Origin: Sphingobacterium sp. ML3W | GTDB taxonomy: Bacteria > Bacteroidota > Bacteroidia > Sphingobacteriales > Sphingobacteriaceae | Direction of reading: 5' to 3' | NCBI RefSeq assembly: GCF_029542085.1 | Contig: NZ_CP107036.1 | Location: 4,650,001 to 4,714,000, forward strand | Length of the DNA stretch: 64,000 nt | In this document: one piece after another, positions 52,889 through 61,473 of the stretch | Numbering within the stretch: the stretch's first letter is position 1 | Layout of the letters: each line of letters starts with the position of its first letter | Translations under genes and position numbers: made by a program | The notes under the pieces: generated by a model | Seen by the model: only the letters and a program-made list of their open reading frames with translations | Databases searched by the model: none | Told to the model about the DNA's origin: nothing

Positions 52889-54476
52889 AATATAAGATGG
52901 TAAATTTGAAATCCAAGGGATTAAAATATTTATAAAGATCTCTAAAAAGGTTATCACCATATTTTACATACAACAAAGCAAAGTTTTCAGATCGCTCTTG
53001 CAGCCCTCCCCCGGGAAAGAGCTTTTCTTTTACATTGTCGATATCTGCCAATGCATGCTGATGGTTTCGTTTTTCGGCTTTCATCAACTTTTTTTCTAGG
53101 TTGTTCATCGCCTTTTTCAGGCGAGCTTTTATCGCCTCAGTGCTGGGTCCTAGACTAGGATCAATTTTGTGTGTACGCAACCTTATCTTTCCGAAGATCG
53201 CATTCAGTTCCATCCATTCATCATTAAGATTCAATCTTTCCTTCGTATGACGACGCACATATTCTTTCTTCAAAACCTCCGCAGGGCGAAAGATGCTTTT
53301 GAAGGTTAGATCGACCCGGAAAAGCTTGGCAGCCACATTATCTTCGGTAATCATGGCTGAATTTCGCGGAATTAAGATAGGGAAATCTATTTGGTACTGA
53401 TCAAAATTAGATTTTAGTTGCATCCAATAGACCATCTCAGCACCGCCACCAATATAAGCTAAATTAGGAAGGATAATTTCCTGATACATTGGGCGCATTA
53501 CCACATTTGGACTAAAACGTTCAGGATGGGCATCTATTTCTTTTTCCAGCTCTTCCTTGGTAAAATATATATTTTGATGTAGCACCTCATATCGGCCGTC
53601 TGCAGCCAGAACCAGGCGTTCTCTAAATTCGTCAGTCAGATAGAAGAAGTTGATCTCCCGAGCATGTACCTGAGTAGAAAACCCTTTCGCTTCCAGTTCT
53701 TTCGATCTGTCCGTAATGGCCTTAAAACTATTTTCTGATAAAATATCCGTTTTGATAATTGGTTTAAATAATTCCTTTAGCTCTTTATCATCTGCATCGA
53801 TAATCAAAAGGCCATAGGATTTAAAAAGTTCGTTCACCATATAACGCGTCGCATCAGCCAACCTTTTGTGTTTCAGATAAGCGTCCTCTACAATACGTGT
53901 AAGCTTAGCAGAATTGTCTGAAAGGCCAAGGATATTGGTGTATTGCTTTACTGCATCGACAATTGAGGTGGTATCCATACGTCCTGTAGCAGATATCGCG
54001 GGCGTCTCCCATGCAATTTTTTTCCCATAGACCTTGGTATGATTAATTTCTTCAAAATCATGATCCTCAGTTGCCATCCAATATACAGGGATAAAGTTTT
54101 TGTCCGGATGTTTGGCATGCAAGTCTTCGGATAGACGTATTGCCGTCATGATCTTAAATATAAAGTATAAGGGTCCTGTAAAGATATTCAATTGATGGCC
54201 TGTGGTAATCGTATAGGTGTTCTCCTGCAACAACAAATCTATATTTGCGGCGACGGTGGGAGAATCCTGCAACAATGTCGCATATTGAGCTTTTAGGCGC
54301 TCCACAAGAATGGTGCGGTGGCCAAAATGCCTTTTTTCGTGCAATTGCTTCTCAAAACCATCAAATGTTGGCCAGTGTCCAACAAACGGTTTCAGTGCCT
54401 CGTCATGAGCCAGATAGGCCAGCAATGTTTTGGAGAAACTATTTGTCTCACTATATTCGATATAAGTTGCTTTCAT
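52887..54476 (-). CDS. bshC: bacillithiol biosynthesis cysteine-adding enzyme
   Basis: A 529-residue cytoplasmic protein with the BshC pattern: TGHQLNIFTGPLYFIFK near residue 95, IPVYWMATEDHDFEEINH around 150, and the long coiled coil in the C-terminal third. BshC adds Cys to GlcN-malate in the last step of bacillithiol synthesis. Its presence means this organism probably uses bacillithiol as low-molecular-weight thiol. bshA and bshB are not in this window. The PIG-L domain at 10.3 kb is of the BshB fold, but it is fused to NagB and so unlikely to be BshB. Confidence 0.95.
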   Translation of the reverse strand: MKATYIEYSETNSFSKTLLAYLAHDEALKPFVGHWPTFDGFEKQLHEKRHFGHRTILVERLKAQYATLLQDSPTVAANIDLLLQENTYTITTGHQLNIFTGPLYFIFKIMTAIRLSEDLHAKHPDKNFIPVYWMATEDHDFEEINHTKVYGKKIAWETPAISATGRMDTTSIVDAVKQYTNILGLSDNSAKLTRIVEDAYLKHKRLADATRYMVNELFKSYGLLIIDADDKELKELFKPIIKTDILSENSFKAITDRSKELEAKGFSTQVHAREINFFYLTDEFRERLVLAADGRYEVLHQNIYFTKEELEKEIDAHPERFSPNVVMRPMYQEIILPNLAYIGGGAEMVYWMQLKSNFDQYQIDFPILIPRNSAMITEDNVAAKLFRVDLTFKSIFRPAEVLKKEYVRRHTKERLNLNDEWMELNAIFGKIRLRTHKIDPSLGPSTEAIKARLKKAMNNLEKKLMKAEKRNHQHALADIDNVKEKLFPGGGLQERSENFALLYVKYGDNLFRDLYKYFNPLDFKFTILY

Positions 54477-54497
54477 ATATGCTTATTGTACGATATA

Positions 54498-54525
54498 CAA
54501 ATGTATTTAGTTTGAGCAGACAAAA
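54498..54525 (-). promoter_or_regulatory. Bacteroidota-type promoter of bshC
   Basis: On the minus strand TTTTG (54521-54525) lies 15 bp before TACATTTG (54498-54505), giving a leader of about 20 nt. Confidence 0.58.
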
Positions 54526-54723
54526 TACTGATTTTTAATAAAAAGCTCATTCCACTTTTAAATTATATCATTCTATTGACAAATGTCGAAATAAAACATT
54601 CATGCTTTCGCAAGCACCACCAACTAAGAAGTCAACTGAAGGTTCTTCCTGACCAATAAACTGAGCAAAGCGAAATCACTGATGCCTTAATGAAAAAAAA
54701 TCAATAAAAAGCAGACATTTTTA
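54526..54723. other. intergenic region upstream of bshC
   Basis: About 200 bp after the rimO terminator. The part 54571-54675 is less AT-rich and reads on the minus strand as an open frame of 35 codons, containing GQEEPSVDFLVGGACESM and ending in a stop. It also holds a small hairpin (TGCTT-TCGC-AAGCA at about 54603). It could be a gene remnant or small RNA. I cannot identify it. Confidence 0.4.
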
Positions 54724-54760
54724 GAAAAAAAAAGAACCTCCCTGTATTTGGGGAGGCTCT
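54724..54760 (-). terminator. terminator of rimO
   Basis: AGAGCCTCCC pairs with GGGAGGTTCT with one wobble pair on the minus strand, followed by a run of about ten T. Confidence 0.9.
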
Positions 54761-54801
54761 TCTGTATAGTATCTTCACCGCCTACATCGGCCAATCAAGT
54801 A

Positions 54802-56139
54802 TTATTTTTTGACAATTTCGCCATAGAGATCGAAATCTTCAGCACGATCGATTTTTACCTGCACAAAATCACCGATTCGTGCATAGGAATCAGCAGCCGA
54901 AATCAGTACCTCATTGTCCACTTCCGGGGAATCGTATTCTGTTCGCCCGATAAAATAATCTCCATCCACACGGTCAACCAGCACTTTATAAGTATGACCA
55001 ACTTTGGATTGATTGATCTCATAAGAAATACCTTGTTGAACCTCCATAATAGCCTCAACCCGCTCTTCTTTTACTTCTTGCGGTACATTATCCGCCAAGG
55101 TATGTGCATGCGTCTTTTCTTCATGAGAATAAGTAAAACAACCCAAACGATCAAAACGGGTTTCTTCTACCCATTCCAACATTTCTTGAAAGTCTTGTTC
55201 AGTTTCGTCTGGATATCCACAGATAAGGGTTGTACGTAAGGCAATATCTGGCACTTTGTCCCGGATGGCATTGACAAGATCGATCTGCTTTTGTTTGGTT
55301 GTCCCTCTGCGCATAGACTTCAACATTGGGTCAGAGATATGCTGCAATGGCATATCCAGATAATTACAAATATTTGAACGTTCATTCATTGCGTCCAAGA
55401 TATCCATTGGAAAACCAGAAGGATAGGCGTATTGTAAACGGATCCACTCAATACCGTCCACGTCAGATAGATGACGCATTAAATCAGAAAGATTACGTTT
55501 ACCATAGATATCCAGTCCATAATAGGTTAGATCCTGCGCAATTAAAATCAACTCTTTAGTTCCATTTGAGGCTAAAAATTTAGCTTCTTTAACCAAGTCA
55601 TCAATTGATTTGGAAACGTGCTTACCACGCATTAATGGTATTGCACAGAATGAACATGGGCGGTTACAACCTTCTGCGATCTTAAAATAAGAAAAGTGTG
55701 AAGGCGTCGTCAATAAACGTTCACCCAACAATTCGTGGCGGTAGTCAGCTCCAATGGAGGATAATAAATCCGGCAAATCATTTGTGCCAAAATAAGCATC
55801 CACACTCGGTATTTCCGCCTGCAATTCTGGCTTATAACGTTCAGAAAGACATCCTGTTACAATCACCTTATTGATCTTACCTTGATCCTTTAACTCCGAA
55901 TATTGTAAGATTGCATCAATAGATTCTTGTTTAGCATTGTCAATAAAGCCGCAGGTATTGATGACAACAATATCATTCTCCTGTATATTTGAGGCTTCAT
56001 GGACAACTTCCATCTGGTTACCTTTCAACTGGCCCATCAGCACTTCACTATCGTGAATATTTTTCGAACAGCCCAAAGTAACCACATTGACACGTGGTTT
56101 ATTGATCAAAGGGACAGATTTCGTATATTTTGTCTTCAT
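54802..56139 (-). CDS. rimO: ribosomal protein S12 methylthiotransferase
   Basis: A 445-residue radical-SAM protein. The N-terminal UPF0004 domain has NVVTLGCSKNIHDSEVLMGQ, with the SKN pattern of RimO (MiaB has GCQMN). The radical-SAM motif is EGCNRPCSFCAIPLMRG. A TRAM-like domain covers the last ~65 residues. It adds a methylthio group to an Asp of S12. Its place 94 bp after ftsY is conserved in many Bacteroidota. Confidence 0.96.
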   Translation of the reverse strand: MKTKYTKSVPLINKPRVNVVTLGCSKNIHDSEVLMGQLKGNQMEVVHEASNIQENDIVVINTCGFIDNAKQESIDAILQYSELKDQGKINKVIVTGCLSERYKPELQAEIPSVDAYFGTNDLPDLLSSIGADYRHELLGERLLTTPSHFSYFKIAEGCNRPCSFCAIPLMRGKHVSKSIDDLVKEAKFLASNGTKELILIAQDLTYYGLDIYGKRNLSDLMRHLSDVDGIEWIRLQYAYPSGFPMDILDAMNERSNICNYLDMPLQHISDPMLKSMRRGTTKQKQIDLVNAIRDKVPDIALRTTLICGYPDETEQDFQEMLEWVEETRFDRLGCFTYSHEEKTHAHTLADNVPQEVKEERVEAIMEVQQGISYEINQSKVGHTYKVLVDRVDGDYFIGRTEYDSPEVDNEVLISAADSYARIGDFVQVKIDRAEDFDLYGEIVKK

Positions 56140-56233
56140 ATGATTAGAAGGGTTTGTCGAGAAAAAAAAGGGGCTGATTAATCATTCCTAAGCAAAGAAT
56201 GACAACCTTATTTCCGACAATTGTTTTAATTTT

Positions 56234-57196
56234 CTATTTGAAAAGGGAGTCTACAAATTCCTTTTTATTAAATAATTGGAGATCGCCAATTTTTTCGCCT
56301 ACACCAATGTATTTCACAGGAATCTTAAATTGATCAGATATCCCAATGACGACACCGCCTTTCGCTGTTCCGTCCAATTTCGTCAGCGCCAAAGCGTTTA
56401 CGTCTGTCGCTTGTGTGAATTGGGTACATTGCTCTATGGCATTTTGACCTGTTGAAGCATCTAAGACCAATAAAATTTCATGCGGCGCACCGGGGACAAC
56501 TTTTTGCATGACATTTTTAATTTTGGTCAATTCATTCATTAAGCCAACCTTATTATGGAGACGACCGGCGGTATCAATAATACAGACATCTTCGCCATTC
56601 GCTAGAGCAGATTTAACTGTATCATAAGCGACCGAAGCGGGATCTGACCCCATCGCCTGTGCAACAACGCGCACGCCAACACGTTCACCCCAGAGTTTAA
56701 GCTGATCTACAGCAGCAGCACGAAAAGTATCCGCCGCACCCAAAACCACTTTACTTCCAGCCTGTTTAAGTTGATGAGCAAGTTTACCTATTGTAGTAGT
56801 CTTTCCAACACCGTTCACCCCGACCACCATAATGACATAAGGCTTATGGTCTCCGTAATTAAAGTTTTCAAAATCTGAGCTATTATTTTCCGCCAGTAAA
56901 GTCTGAATCTCTTCTTTCAGTAAATTGTTCAGCTCAGAAGTGGACACATATTTGTCTCTTGCAACACGCGCCTGTATACGGTCGATGATTTTTAAAGTCG
57001 TTGTAACCCCCACATCAGAAGTAACCAAAACCTCTTCTAGATTATCAAGCACATCGTCATCTACAGTCGATTTACCAACTACGGCTTTCGTTATCTTGGA
57101 AAGAAATCCTTCTTTTGTTTTTTCCAAACCTTTATCTAAGGCTTGTTCTTCTTCTTGTGTTTGTGGTTTTTTCTTAAAAAAATCAAATAATCCCAT
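56234..57196 (-). CDS. ftsY: signal recognition particle receptor FtsY
   Basis: From 57196 the protein has 320 residues and starts MGLFDFFKKKPQTQEEE, the usual acidic A region. A longer frame to 57247 would start upstream of the predicted -7 box. GTPase motifs: GVNGVGKTTT, DTFRAAAVDQL, DTAGR, TKLDGTAKGG. It docks the ribosome-SRP complex at the inner membrane. It has its own promoter downstream of the ribosomal protein operon terminator. Confidence 0.96.
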   Translation of the reverse strand: MGLFDFFKKKPQTQEEEQALDKGLEKTKEGFLSKITKAVVGKSTVDDDVLDNLEEVLVTSDVGVTTTLKIIDRIQARVARDKYVSTSELNNLLKEEIQTLLAENNSSDFENFNYGDHKPYVIMVVGVNGVGKTTTIGKLAHQLKQAGSKVVLGAADTFRAAAVDQLKLWGERVGVRVVAQAMGSDPASVAYDTVKSALANGEDVCIIDTAGRLHNKVGLMNELTKIKNVMQKVVPGAPHEILLVLDASTGQNAIEQCTQFTQATDVNALALTKLDGTAKGGVVIGISDQFKIPVKYIGVGEKIGDLQLFNKKEFVDSLFK

Positions 57197-57221
57197 GGAG
57201 TGTTTAGTGAAAATTGATGTC

Positions 57222-57229
57222 CAAATATA
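57222..57229 (-). promoter_or_regulatory. -7 box of ftsY
   Basis: TATATTTG on the minus strand, 25 bp upstream of the ATG at 57196. A TTG-bearing T-rich stretch lies 12-15 bp further upstream. It supports the shorter ftsY start. Confidence 0.55.
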
Positions 57230-57244
57230 AACAAATGTCCTCAA

Positions 57245-57280
57245 CAAAAAAAGCCCTTTCGGTAGGATACCAAAACGGCT
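57245..57280 (-). terminator. terminator of the rpmB-rpmG-DUF4295 operon
   Basis: On the minus strand AGCCGTTTTGGTA pairs with TACCGAAAGGGCT (one mismatch), followed by seven T. It separates the ribosomal operon from ftsY. Confidence 0.83.
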
Positions 57281-57331
57281 ATTTTTTATCGAATTCTTTT
57301 TAAAGAAAAACTTTAAAAAAGGAAAATGCTA

Positions 57332-57499
57332 CTAGTTATTTTTTTGAGCTTCTGCAACTACGTCTTTCACTTTATCATTGTGAATCATACCTTCTTTGAA
57401 AGTATACGCGCCAGTTTTCGCAGATTTAGTAGTAACAATAACCTTTGTAAATTCTTTACCGCCACCTTTTTGTAACGATGCAACTGCTTTCTTTGCCAT
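57332..57499 (-). CDS. DUF4295 small basic protein
   Basis: Translated directly from the minus strand: 55 residues, beginning MAKKAVASLQKGGGKEFTKV and ending AEAQKNN. The sequence is basic and Gly/Lys-rich. DUF4295 proteins are a Bacteroidota-specific family encoded just after rpmG, which is the context here (53 bp after rpmG). A ribosome-associated role is suspected from the context but not shown. Confidence 0.93.
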   Translation of the reverse strand: MAKKAVASLQKGGGKEFTKVIVTTKSAKTGAYTFKEGMIHNDKVKDVVAEAQKNN

Positions 57500-57552
57500 G
57501 GTATTTAAATATTTTTACTCAGCCCTCTATTGCAAGTGCTAAGATGGGTGAA

Positions 57553-57735
57553 TTACTTAATTTCTTTATGAACAGTAACTTTTCTCAATACTGGGTTGAA
57601 TTTTTTCAACTCTAAACGCTCAGTTGTGTTCTTTTTGTTTTTAGTAGTGATGTAACGAGACATTCCCGGAAGACCACTTTCTTTGTGTTCAGTACATTCT
57701 AAGATAACTTGTACTCTATTTCCTTTTTTAGCCAT
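57553..57735 (-). CDS. rpmG: 50S ribosomal protein L33
   Basis: 60 residues starting [18 protein letters not shown], with the L33 core ([21 protein letters not shown]). It lacks the CxxC pair of zinc-type L33, so this is the zinc-free form apart from one Cys at residue 14. Middle gene of rpmB-rpmG-DUF4295. Confidence 0.97.
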   Translation of the reverse strand: MAKKGNRVQVILECTEHKESGLPGMSRYITTKNKKNTTERLELKKFNPVLRKVTVHKEIK

Positions 57736-57811
57736 TGTTTTACTTTATTTTGATCCTAATATAGGATTGAAATTCATGAATAATCTTAATGTAACAGGCG
57801 ATAAATCAATA

Positions 57812-58045
57812 TTAAATTGATCCTTTAACGATAAATTTATTGATCGCAGCTGTGATACCGTTCTTGTTGATGGTCTTGATAGCAGAAGTAGATACTTTCA
57901 ACGTAATCCAACGATCTTCTTCTGGAATGTAAAAACGTTTAGTTTGTAAATTTGGATAGAATTTACGTTTAGTTTTAACGTTTGAGTGAGAAACGTTATT
58001 TCCTGTTAACGCTGCTTTGCCTGTTAAATCACAAATTCTTGACAT
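57812..58045 (-). CDS. rpmB: 50S ribosomal protein L28
   Basis: 77 residues starting MSRICDLTGKAALTGNNVSH, the standard L28 opening. The longer open frame upstream to 58114 is not used. Typical segments KRKFYPNLQTKRFYIPEE and LKVSTSAIKTINKNG follow. First gene of the ribosomal mini-operon. Confidence 0.97.
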   Translation of the reverse strand: MSRICDLTGKAALTGNNVSHSNVKTKRKFYPNLQTKRFYIPEEDRWITLKVSTSAIKTINKNGITAAINKFIVKGSI

Positions 58046-58218
58046 GATATTATCTTTTTTGTTGTCTTTATTACAATATGTTAATCCTTTGCACTCTCTG
58101 CAAAGAGTTTGCAAATATCTATATTTTTTTTTAGATAAGCAACAACATTAAGGGAATTATTTTTAAAAATAGTTCTACACAGGAATGGTATGGGCAAAAA
58201 TAAAGCATTTTATTGTAT

Positions 58219-58226
58219 TATATTTG
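58219..58226 (+). promoter_or_regulatory. -7 box of the membrane-protein/recO unit
   Basis: TATATTTG, 37 bp before the ATG at 58264. It lies downstream of the alternative ATG at 58213, which it therefore rules out. Confidence 0.52.
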
Positions 58227-58263
58227 CTCTGTAAAGAAAAATAGTTTTCAACAATTCACATTT

Positions 58264-58530
58264 ATGAACAAATATCTTCGCAAGGGTCTAAGAGAAATAA
58301 TCATTGGTGTATTATTGGTTATCCTCGGTTATTACCTGATGGAACAACGATCCAACTGGTATAAATTAGCCATGCTCGTCGGAGTGGTTGCATTTAGCAT
58401 TGGTTTCCTCACATTAATTTATAGAATGATTCGAAAAGTGGACCGCAATGCAATTATCGAGATGCGTGGAGAGGCCCATAAGGAGGATGTTCCTAAAAAA
58501 GACAAGGAAGAAGATGCTGAACAAAACTAG
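58264..58530 (+). CDS. small membrane protein of unknown function
   Basis: 88 residues with two membrane helices (REIIIGVLLVILGYYLM and LAMLVGVVAFSIGFLTLIY) separated by a short loop, then a charged, Lys/Glu-rich cytoplasmic tail. Its end overlaps the recO start by 17 bp in another frame, so the two are translationally coupled. No family is recognised. Confidence 0.8.
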   Translation: MNKYLRKGLREIIIGVLLVILGYYLMEQRSNWYKLAMLVGVVAFSIGFLTLIYRMIRKVDRNAIIEMRGEAHKEDVPKKDKEEDAEQN

Positions 58531-59236
58531 AGCTGTCGTCTTAAAAACAACAAATTATTCGGAAAGCAGCCTCGTCGCGCAACTATATACCGAGTCATTT
58601 GGCATGCAATCTTATCTCATTGCTGGAGCACGTAAGCCAAAAGCAAAAATCAAAGCCAATATCTTACAACCTTTATATCTGCTGGAAATCATAGCAACAC
58701 ACAAGGACAATGGCTCACTACAGCGCATTTCGGAAGCTCGGCAAACTCCGGTATTACAGGAAATACCTTACGATATTATAAAAAGTTCGCTAGCGCTCTT
58801 TTTAAATGAAATTTTGTACAAAGTATTAAAAGAACAAGAAAGTGACCCTTATTTATTTGAATTCATCCATCAGTCTATCCGATGGTTAGATGAAACCCAT
58901 TTAAATCTAGCCAATTTTCATCTGGTATTTCTAATCAAACTGACACGCTTTCTTGGCTTTTATCCGACCGCATCCAAACAGTCTCTGCCCTATTTTAACC
59001 TACACGAAGCAACATTTTCAAACAGTCTCCCAGAACACCCGCTTGTACTTCAGGAACCACATACTTCAATTTTCCGGGATTTAATAACATCAGAATACTC
59101 AAATTGTGATCATATCAAAATGTCTAGTACAGACCGACAATTTTTATTGGAAAAGTTGCTGGATTTCTACCGTCTCCACCGCACAAATTTCAAGGAGATA
59201 AAATCGCTCTATATACTTGAAGAGATTTTTCGATAG
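58514..59236 (+). CDS. recO: DNA repair protein RecO
   Basis: 240 residues. The start MLNKTRAVVLKTTNYSESSL is the standard RecO opening and is preferred over the ATG at 58448. An N-terminal OB-fold (AQLYTESFGMQSYLIAGARK) and a helical C-terminal part follow. The C4 zinc site of many RecO proteins is not visible, as no CxxC pair exists. RecO helps load RecA onto gapped DNA. Confidence 0.93.
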   Translation: MLNKTRAVVLKTTNYSESSLVAQLYTESFGMQSYLIAGARKPKAKIKANILQPLYLLEIIATHKDNGSLQRISEARQTPVLQEIPYDIIKSSLALFLNEILYKVLKEQESDPYLFEFIHQSIRWLDETHLNLANFHLVFLIKLTRFLGFYPTASKQSLPYFNLHEATFSNSLPEHPLVLQEPHTSIFRDLITSEYSNCDHIKMSSTDRQFLLEKLLDFYRLHRTNFKEIKSLYILEEIFR

Positions 59237-59491
59237 TGCTGTACAACTGTTATTATAAATAGGTCATCCCCAAGACAGGCCTGTACATTTGGAGGAATAA
59301 AAAGATACACTCAATGGGAGACCAATGAGCACATAACATTAGGATCTATTTTAAATTAATATTAAATTGAGCCCAATAAGGCTTCCATAATAATTGTTTA
59401 ACCAGATAAATTCTTGGTACATTTATTGTAACAGAACCATATTAACAAATGATTTACTAACATATTTTTCACCTAAAAATCTAAAAATTAT

Positions 59492-59980
59492 ATGGAAATT
59501 AAAGATTGGTTTTTAAAAGTTGTACGGGATAACTATGCAAACTTTAATGGACGTGCACGCCGTAAAGAGTATTGGATGTTCTTTTTGGCAAACGTTATCA
59601 TTGGAGTAGTCTTCGGAATACTCGGCCGAATTGCAGATGTATTTTCTTATATTTCTGGTTTAATAAGTTTAGCATTACTTATCCCAGGTATTGCTGTTGC
59701 AGTACGAAGACTACATGACACAAATAAATCGGGCTGGTTTTTACTGTTGGCTCTTATTCCATTTGTCAACTTATACCTGATTTATTTAATGGTTATTGAA
59801 GGAGACAAGGGGCCTAATCAATACGGTCCTGATCCAAAAGCGGAGGAAAATGGAACAAACCATCCATTCAATCAGCCACAAGATCCATTTGGTTCTTCAC
59901 AACCGAATAACCCCTTTGGAAGTTCACAGACACCAAGCTCATCTTCAACACCTCCTGCAGATAACGATCCTTTTGCATAG
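59492..59980 (+). CDS. DUF805 membrane protein with a Pro/Ser/Gln-rich tail
   Basis: 162 residues. The N-terminal ~110 form the DUF805 domain with YANFNGRARRKEYWMFFL at the start, three to four hydrophobic segments, and AVRRLHDTNKSGWFLLLALIPF. The last ~45 residues are low-complexity, with NPFGSSQ-type repeats, and are probably disordered. Function of the family is unknown. Confidence 0.88.
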   Translation: MEIKDWFLKVVRDNYANFNGRARRKEYWMFFLANVIIGVVFGILGRIADVFSYISGLISLALLIPGIAVAVRRLHDTNKSGWFLLLALIPFVNLYLIYLMVIEGDKGPNQYGPDPKAEENGTNHPFNQPQDPFGSSQPNNPFGSSQTPSSSSTPPADNDPFA

Positions 59981-59990
59981 GTCGTTCGAA

Positions 59991-60036
59991 ATAACAAAAA
60001 AGAGCTTTCATTAAAATGAAAGCTCTTTTTTGTTAT
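59991..60036. terminator. perfect 22-bp inverted-repeat terminator, bidirectional
   Basis: The arms 59991-60012 and 60015-60036 are exact reverse complements, with core AGAGCTTTCATT and flanking A and T tracts, and a 2-nt centre. It separates the convergent DUF805 and small-lipoprotein genes. Confidence 0.9.
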
Positions 60037-60086
60037 TCACTTTTGTTGAGTACGGAATTTCCTGCAAAAGCGAAAAATCCCTGAGA

Positions 60087-60284
60087 TCAATGTTTATGTT
60101 TCTTTTTCTTTTGTTGTCCTGGAGCAAAATCTTTTGCAGATTGTTCTCCATAATATTTTTTTGCCTGACCAGGAGGCATACCTTTTGATCCACGCCCATG
60201 TCTATGTCCATGATGCGAGGAATAACATGCGGACATCGAAATTGCCAGCACCACAGAAAGGATCAATACTAAAGTACGTTTCAT
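60087..60284 (-). CDS. small His/Gly/Lys-rich lipoprotein
   Basis: 65 residues with a lipoprotein signal (LAISMSAC, Cys20), a His-rich stretch SSHHGHRHGRG, the segment KGMPPGQAKKYYGEQSAKDFAPGQ, and a Lys-rich end. Small proteins with the MPPGQAKK motif occur in Bacteroidota and are sometimes labelled quinol oxidase subunit 4, which nothing here supports. The His-rich part could bind metal ions. Confidence 0.83.
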   Translation of the reverse strand: MKRTLVLILSVVLAISMSACYSSHHGHRHGRGSKGMPPGQAKKYYGEQSAKDFAPGQQKKKKHKH

Positions 60285-60343
60285 GTTAAACTATATATTT
60301 GAAACATATCAATACAATTATCAGTCCAAAATATTTCCTCAAT

Positions 60344-60375
60344 AAAAAAGCCCATGCAGATGGCATAGGCTTTTT
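60344..60375 (-). terminator. terminator of the cold-shock gene
   Basis: AGCCTATGC pairs with GCATGGGCT with one wobble on the minus strand, extended by A/T tracts on both sides. It lies 26 bp after the stop codon. Confidence 0.85.
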
Positions 60376-60400
60376 CACAATAAATATATCTTGAATCTAA

Positions 60401-60592
60401 TTAGATAACTCTTACATTTACCGCATTAAGACCTTTACGGCCTTGTTCAACTTCGTAAGATACATTGTCATTCTCACGAACTTTGTCAACTAATCCAGAA
60501 ACGTGAACAAAAATTTCGCTCTCGCCTGAATTAGGGATGATGAAACCGAAACCTTTGGTCTCATTAAAGAATTTTACTTTACCTTCTTGCAT
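60401..60592 (-). CDS. cold-shock protein (CspA family)
   Basis: 63 residues with both RNA-binding motifs, KGFGFI and IFVHVSG, in a five-strand barrel. It starts MQEGKVKFFNETKGF. It binds single-stranded RNA/DNA as an RNA chaperone. A TACCTTTA box lies ~25 bp upstream. Which paralogue this is cannot be told. Confidence 0.96.
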   Translation of the reverse strand: MQEGKVKFFNETKGFGFIIPNSGESEIFVHVSGLVDKVRENDNVSYEVEQGRKGLNAVNVRVI

Positions 60593-60754
60593 GGCACTAT
60601 TTTATTAATTTCCCTAAAGGTATAGAAATAAAATTAAAAATCTGAACGTTTTTATTTTTTTTATCCGTTAAACTTTTTTGTCTACTTTGGCTCCAATCTT
60701 GTAGCAATGCGACAATAGCAATCGTATTATTATAAAACTTTAAGATAGTAAAAC

Positions 60755-61471
60755 ATGAAAAAAATATTATTAGGACTGGCTTTTTTAGGTTTGATGACAA
60801 AACTAAACGCTCAACAAATGGTAAATAAAGAATTTGTATCCACAGTGGGTCGCGCTGAAGAAGAAGTGACTCCAGACATCATCTATATAGATGTTACACT
60901 AAAAGAGTTTTATGACAATGGAAACACCAAGAAAAAGGTTGCTATAGATAAGTTAGAAAAAGACTTATTTGATTCGGCAACAAAAGCTGGTGTTAAAAAA
61001 GAAGATTTTACGATCCAGAATATCTGGAGTTACAATACTCCGGAAAAAAAGAAAAAGGATACGGATATCTTGCTTTCCAGACAATACCGCATCAAGGTTA
61101 CCAACTTAAACAACTTAGATCAATTATTGGATGGTGTCGATAAGGCCGGTATTCAAAGCACCTACATTAGCGAATACGATTATTCGAAGAAAAAAGAACT
61201 TGAAAAGACCTTAAAAACAAAAGCGGTTTTAGATGCCAAAGTGAATGCGCAGATTCTCGCTGAAGCAGCAGGACAAAAAATTGGTAAAGCAATCGTGCTT
61301 TCGGAGACGCCTCAACAAATTATTTTTGGTGTTCAGCCGATGATGCGTAATGCGATGTATAAAGGCGCCATGGCAGAAATGGCAGACGACGCGGGTGGTA
61401 ATGGGCTGGACTTAAATATCAGACCAATGAAAGTGACCAGCGAAATCAGCGCTTCTTTCGAACTATTGTAA
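60755..61471 (+). CDS. SIMPL-domain (DUF541) periplasmic protein
   Basis: 238 residues with a signal peptide ending LNAQ (residue 20). The SIMPL domain starts FVSTVGRAEEEVTPDIIYIDV and contains the typical FTIQNIWSYNTPEKK and QYRIKVTNLNNLDQLLDGV segments. The family forms periplasmic oligomers of unclear role. The gene precedes the DUF4112 gene by 2 bp, so they share an operon. Confidence 0.9.
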   Translation: MKKILLGLAFLGLMTKLNAQQMVNKEFVSTVGRAEEEVTPDIIYIDVTLKEFYDNGNTKKKVAIDKLEKDLFDSATKAGVKKEDFTIQNIWSYNTPEKKKKDTDILLSRQYRIKVTNLNNLDQLLDGVDKAGIQSTYISEYDYSKKKELEKTLKTKAVLDAKVNAQILAEAAGQKIGKAIVLSETPQQIIFGVQPMMRNAMYKGAMAEMADDAGGNGLDLNIRPMKVTSEISASFELL

Positions 61472-61473
61472 TC

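Noticed and set aside
54571-54675. Small SRP RNA upstream of bshC, suggested by GGTCAGG on the minus strand
   Set aside because: The following sequence lacks the GGAA tetraloop and AGCAG side of the conserved SRP core, so the match is superficial.
54748-55239. 163-codon plus-strand frame inside rimO
   Set aside because: Antisense shadow of rimO. The hydrophobic look comes from reverse reading.
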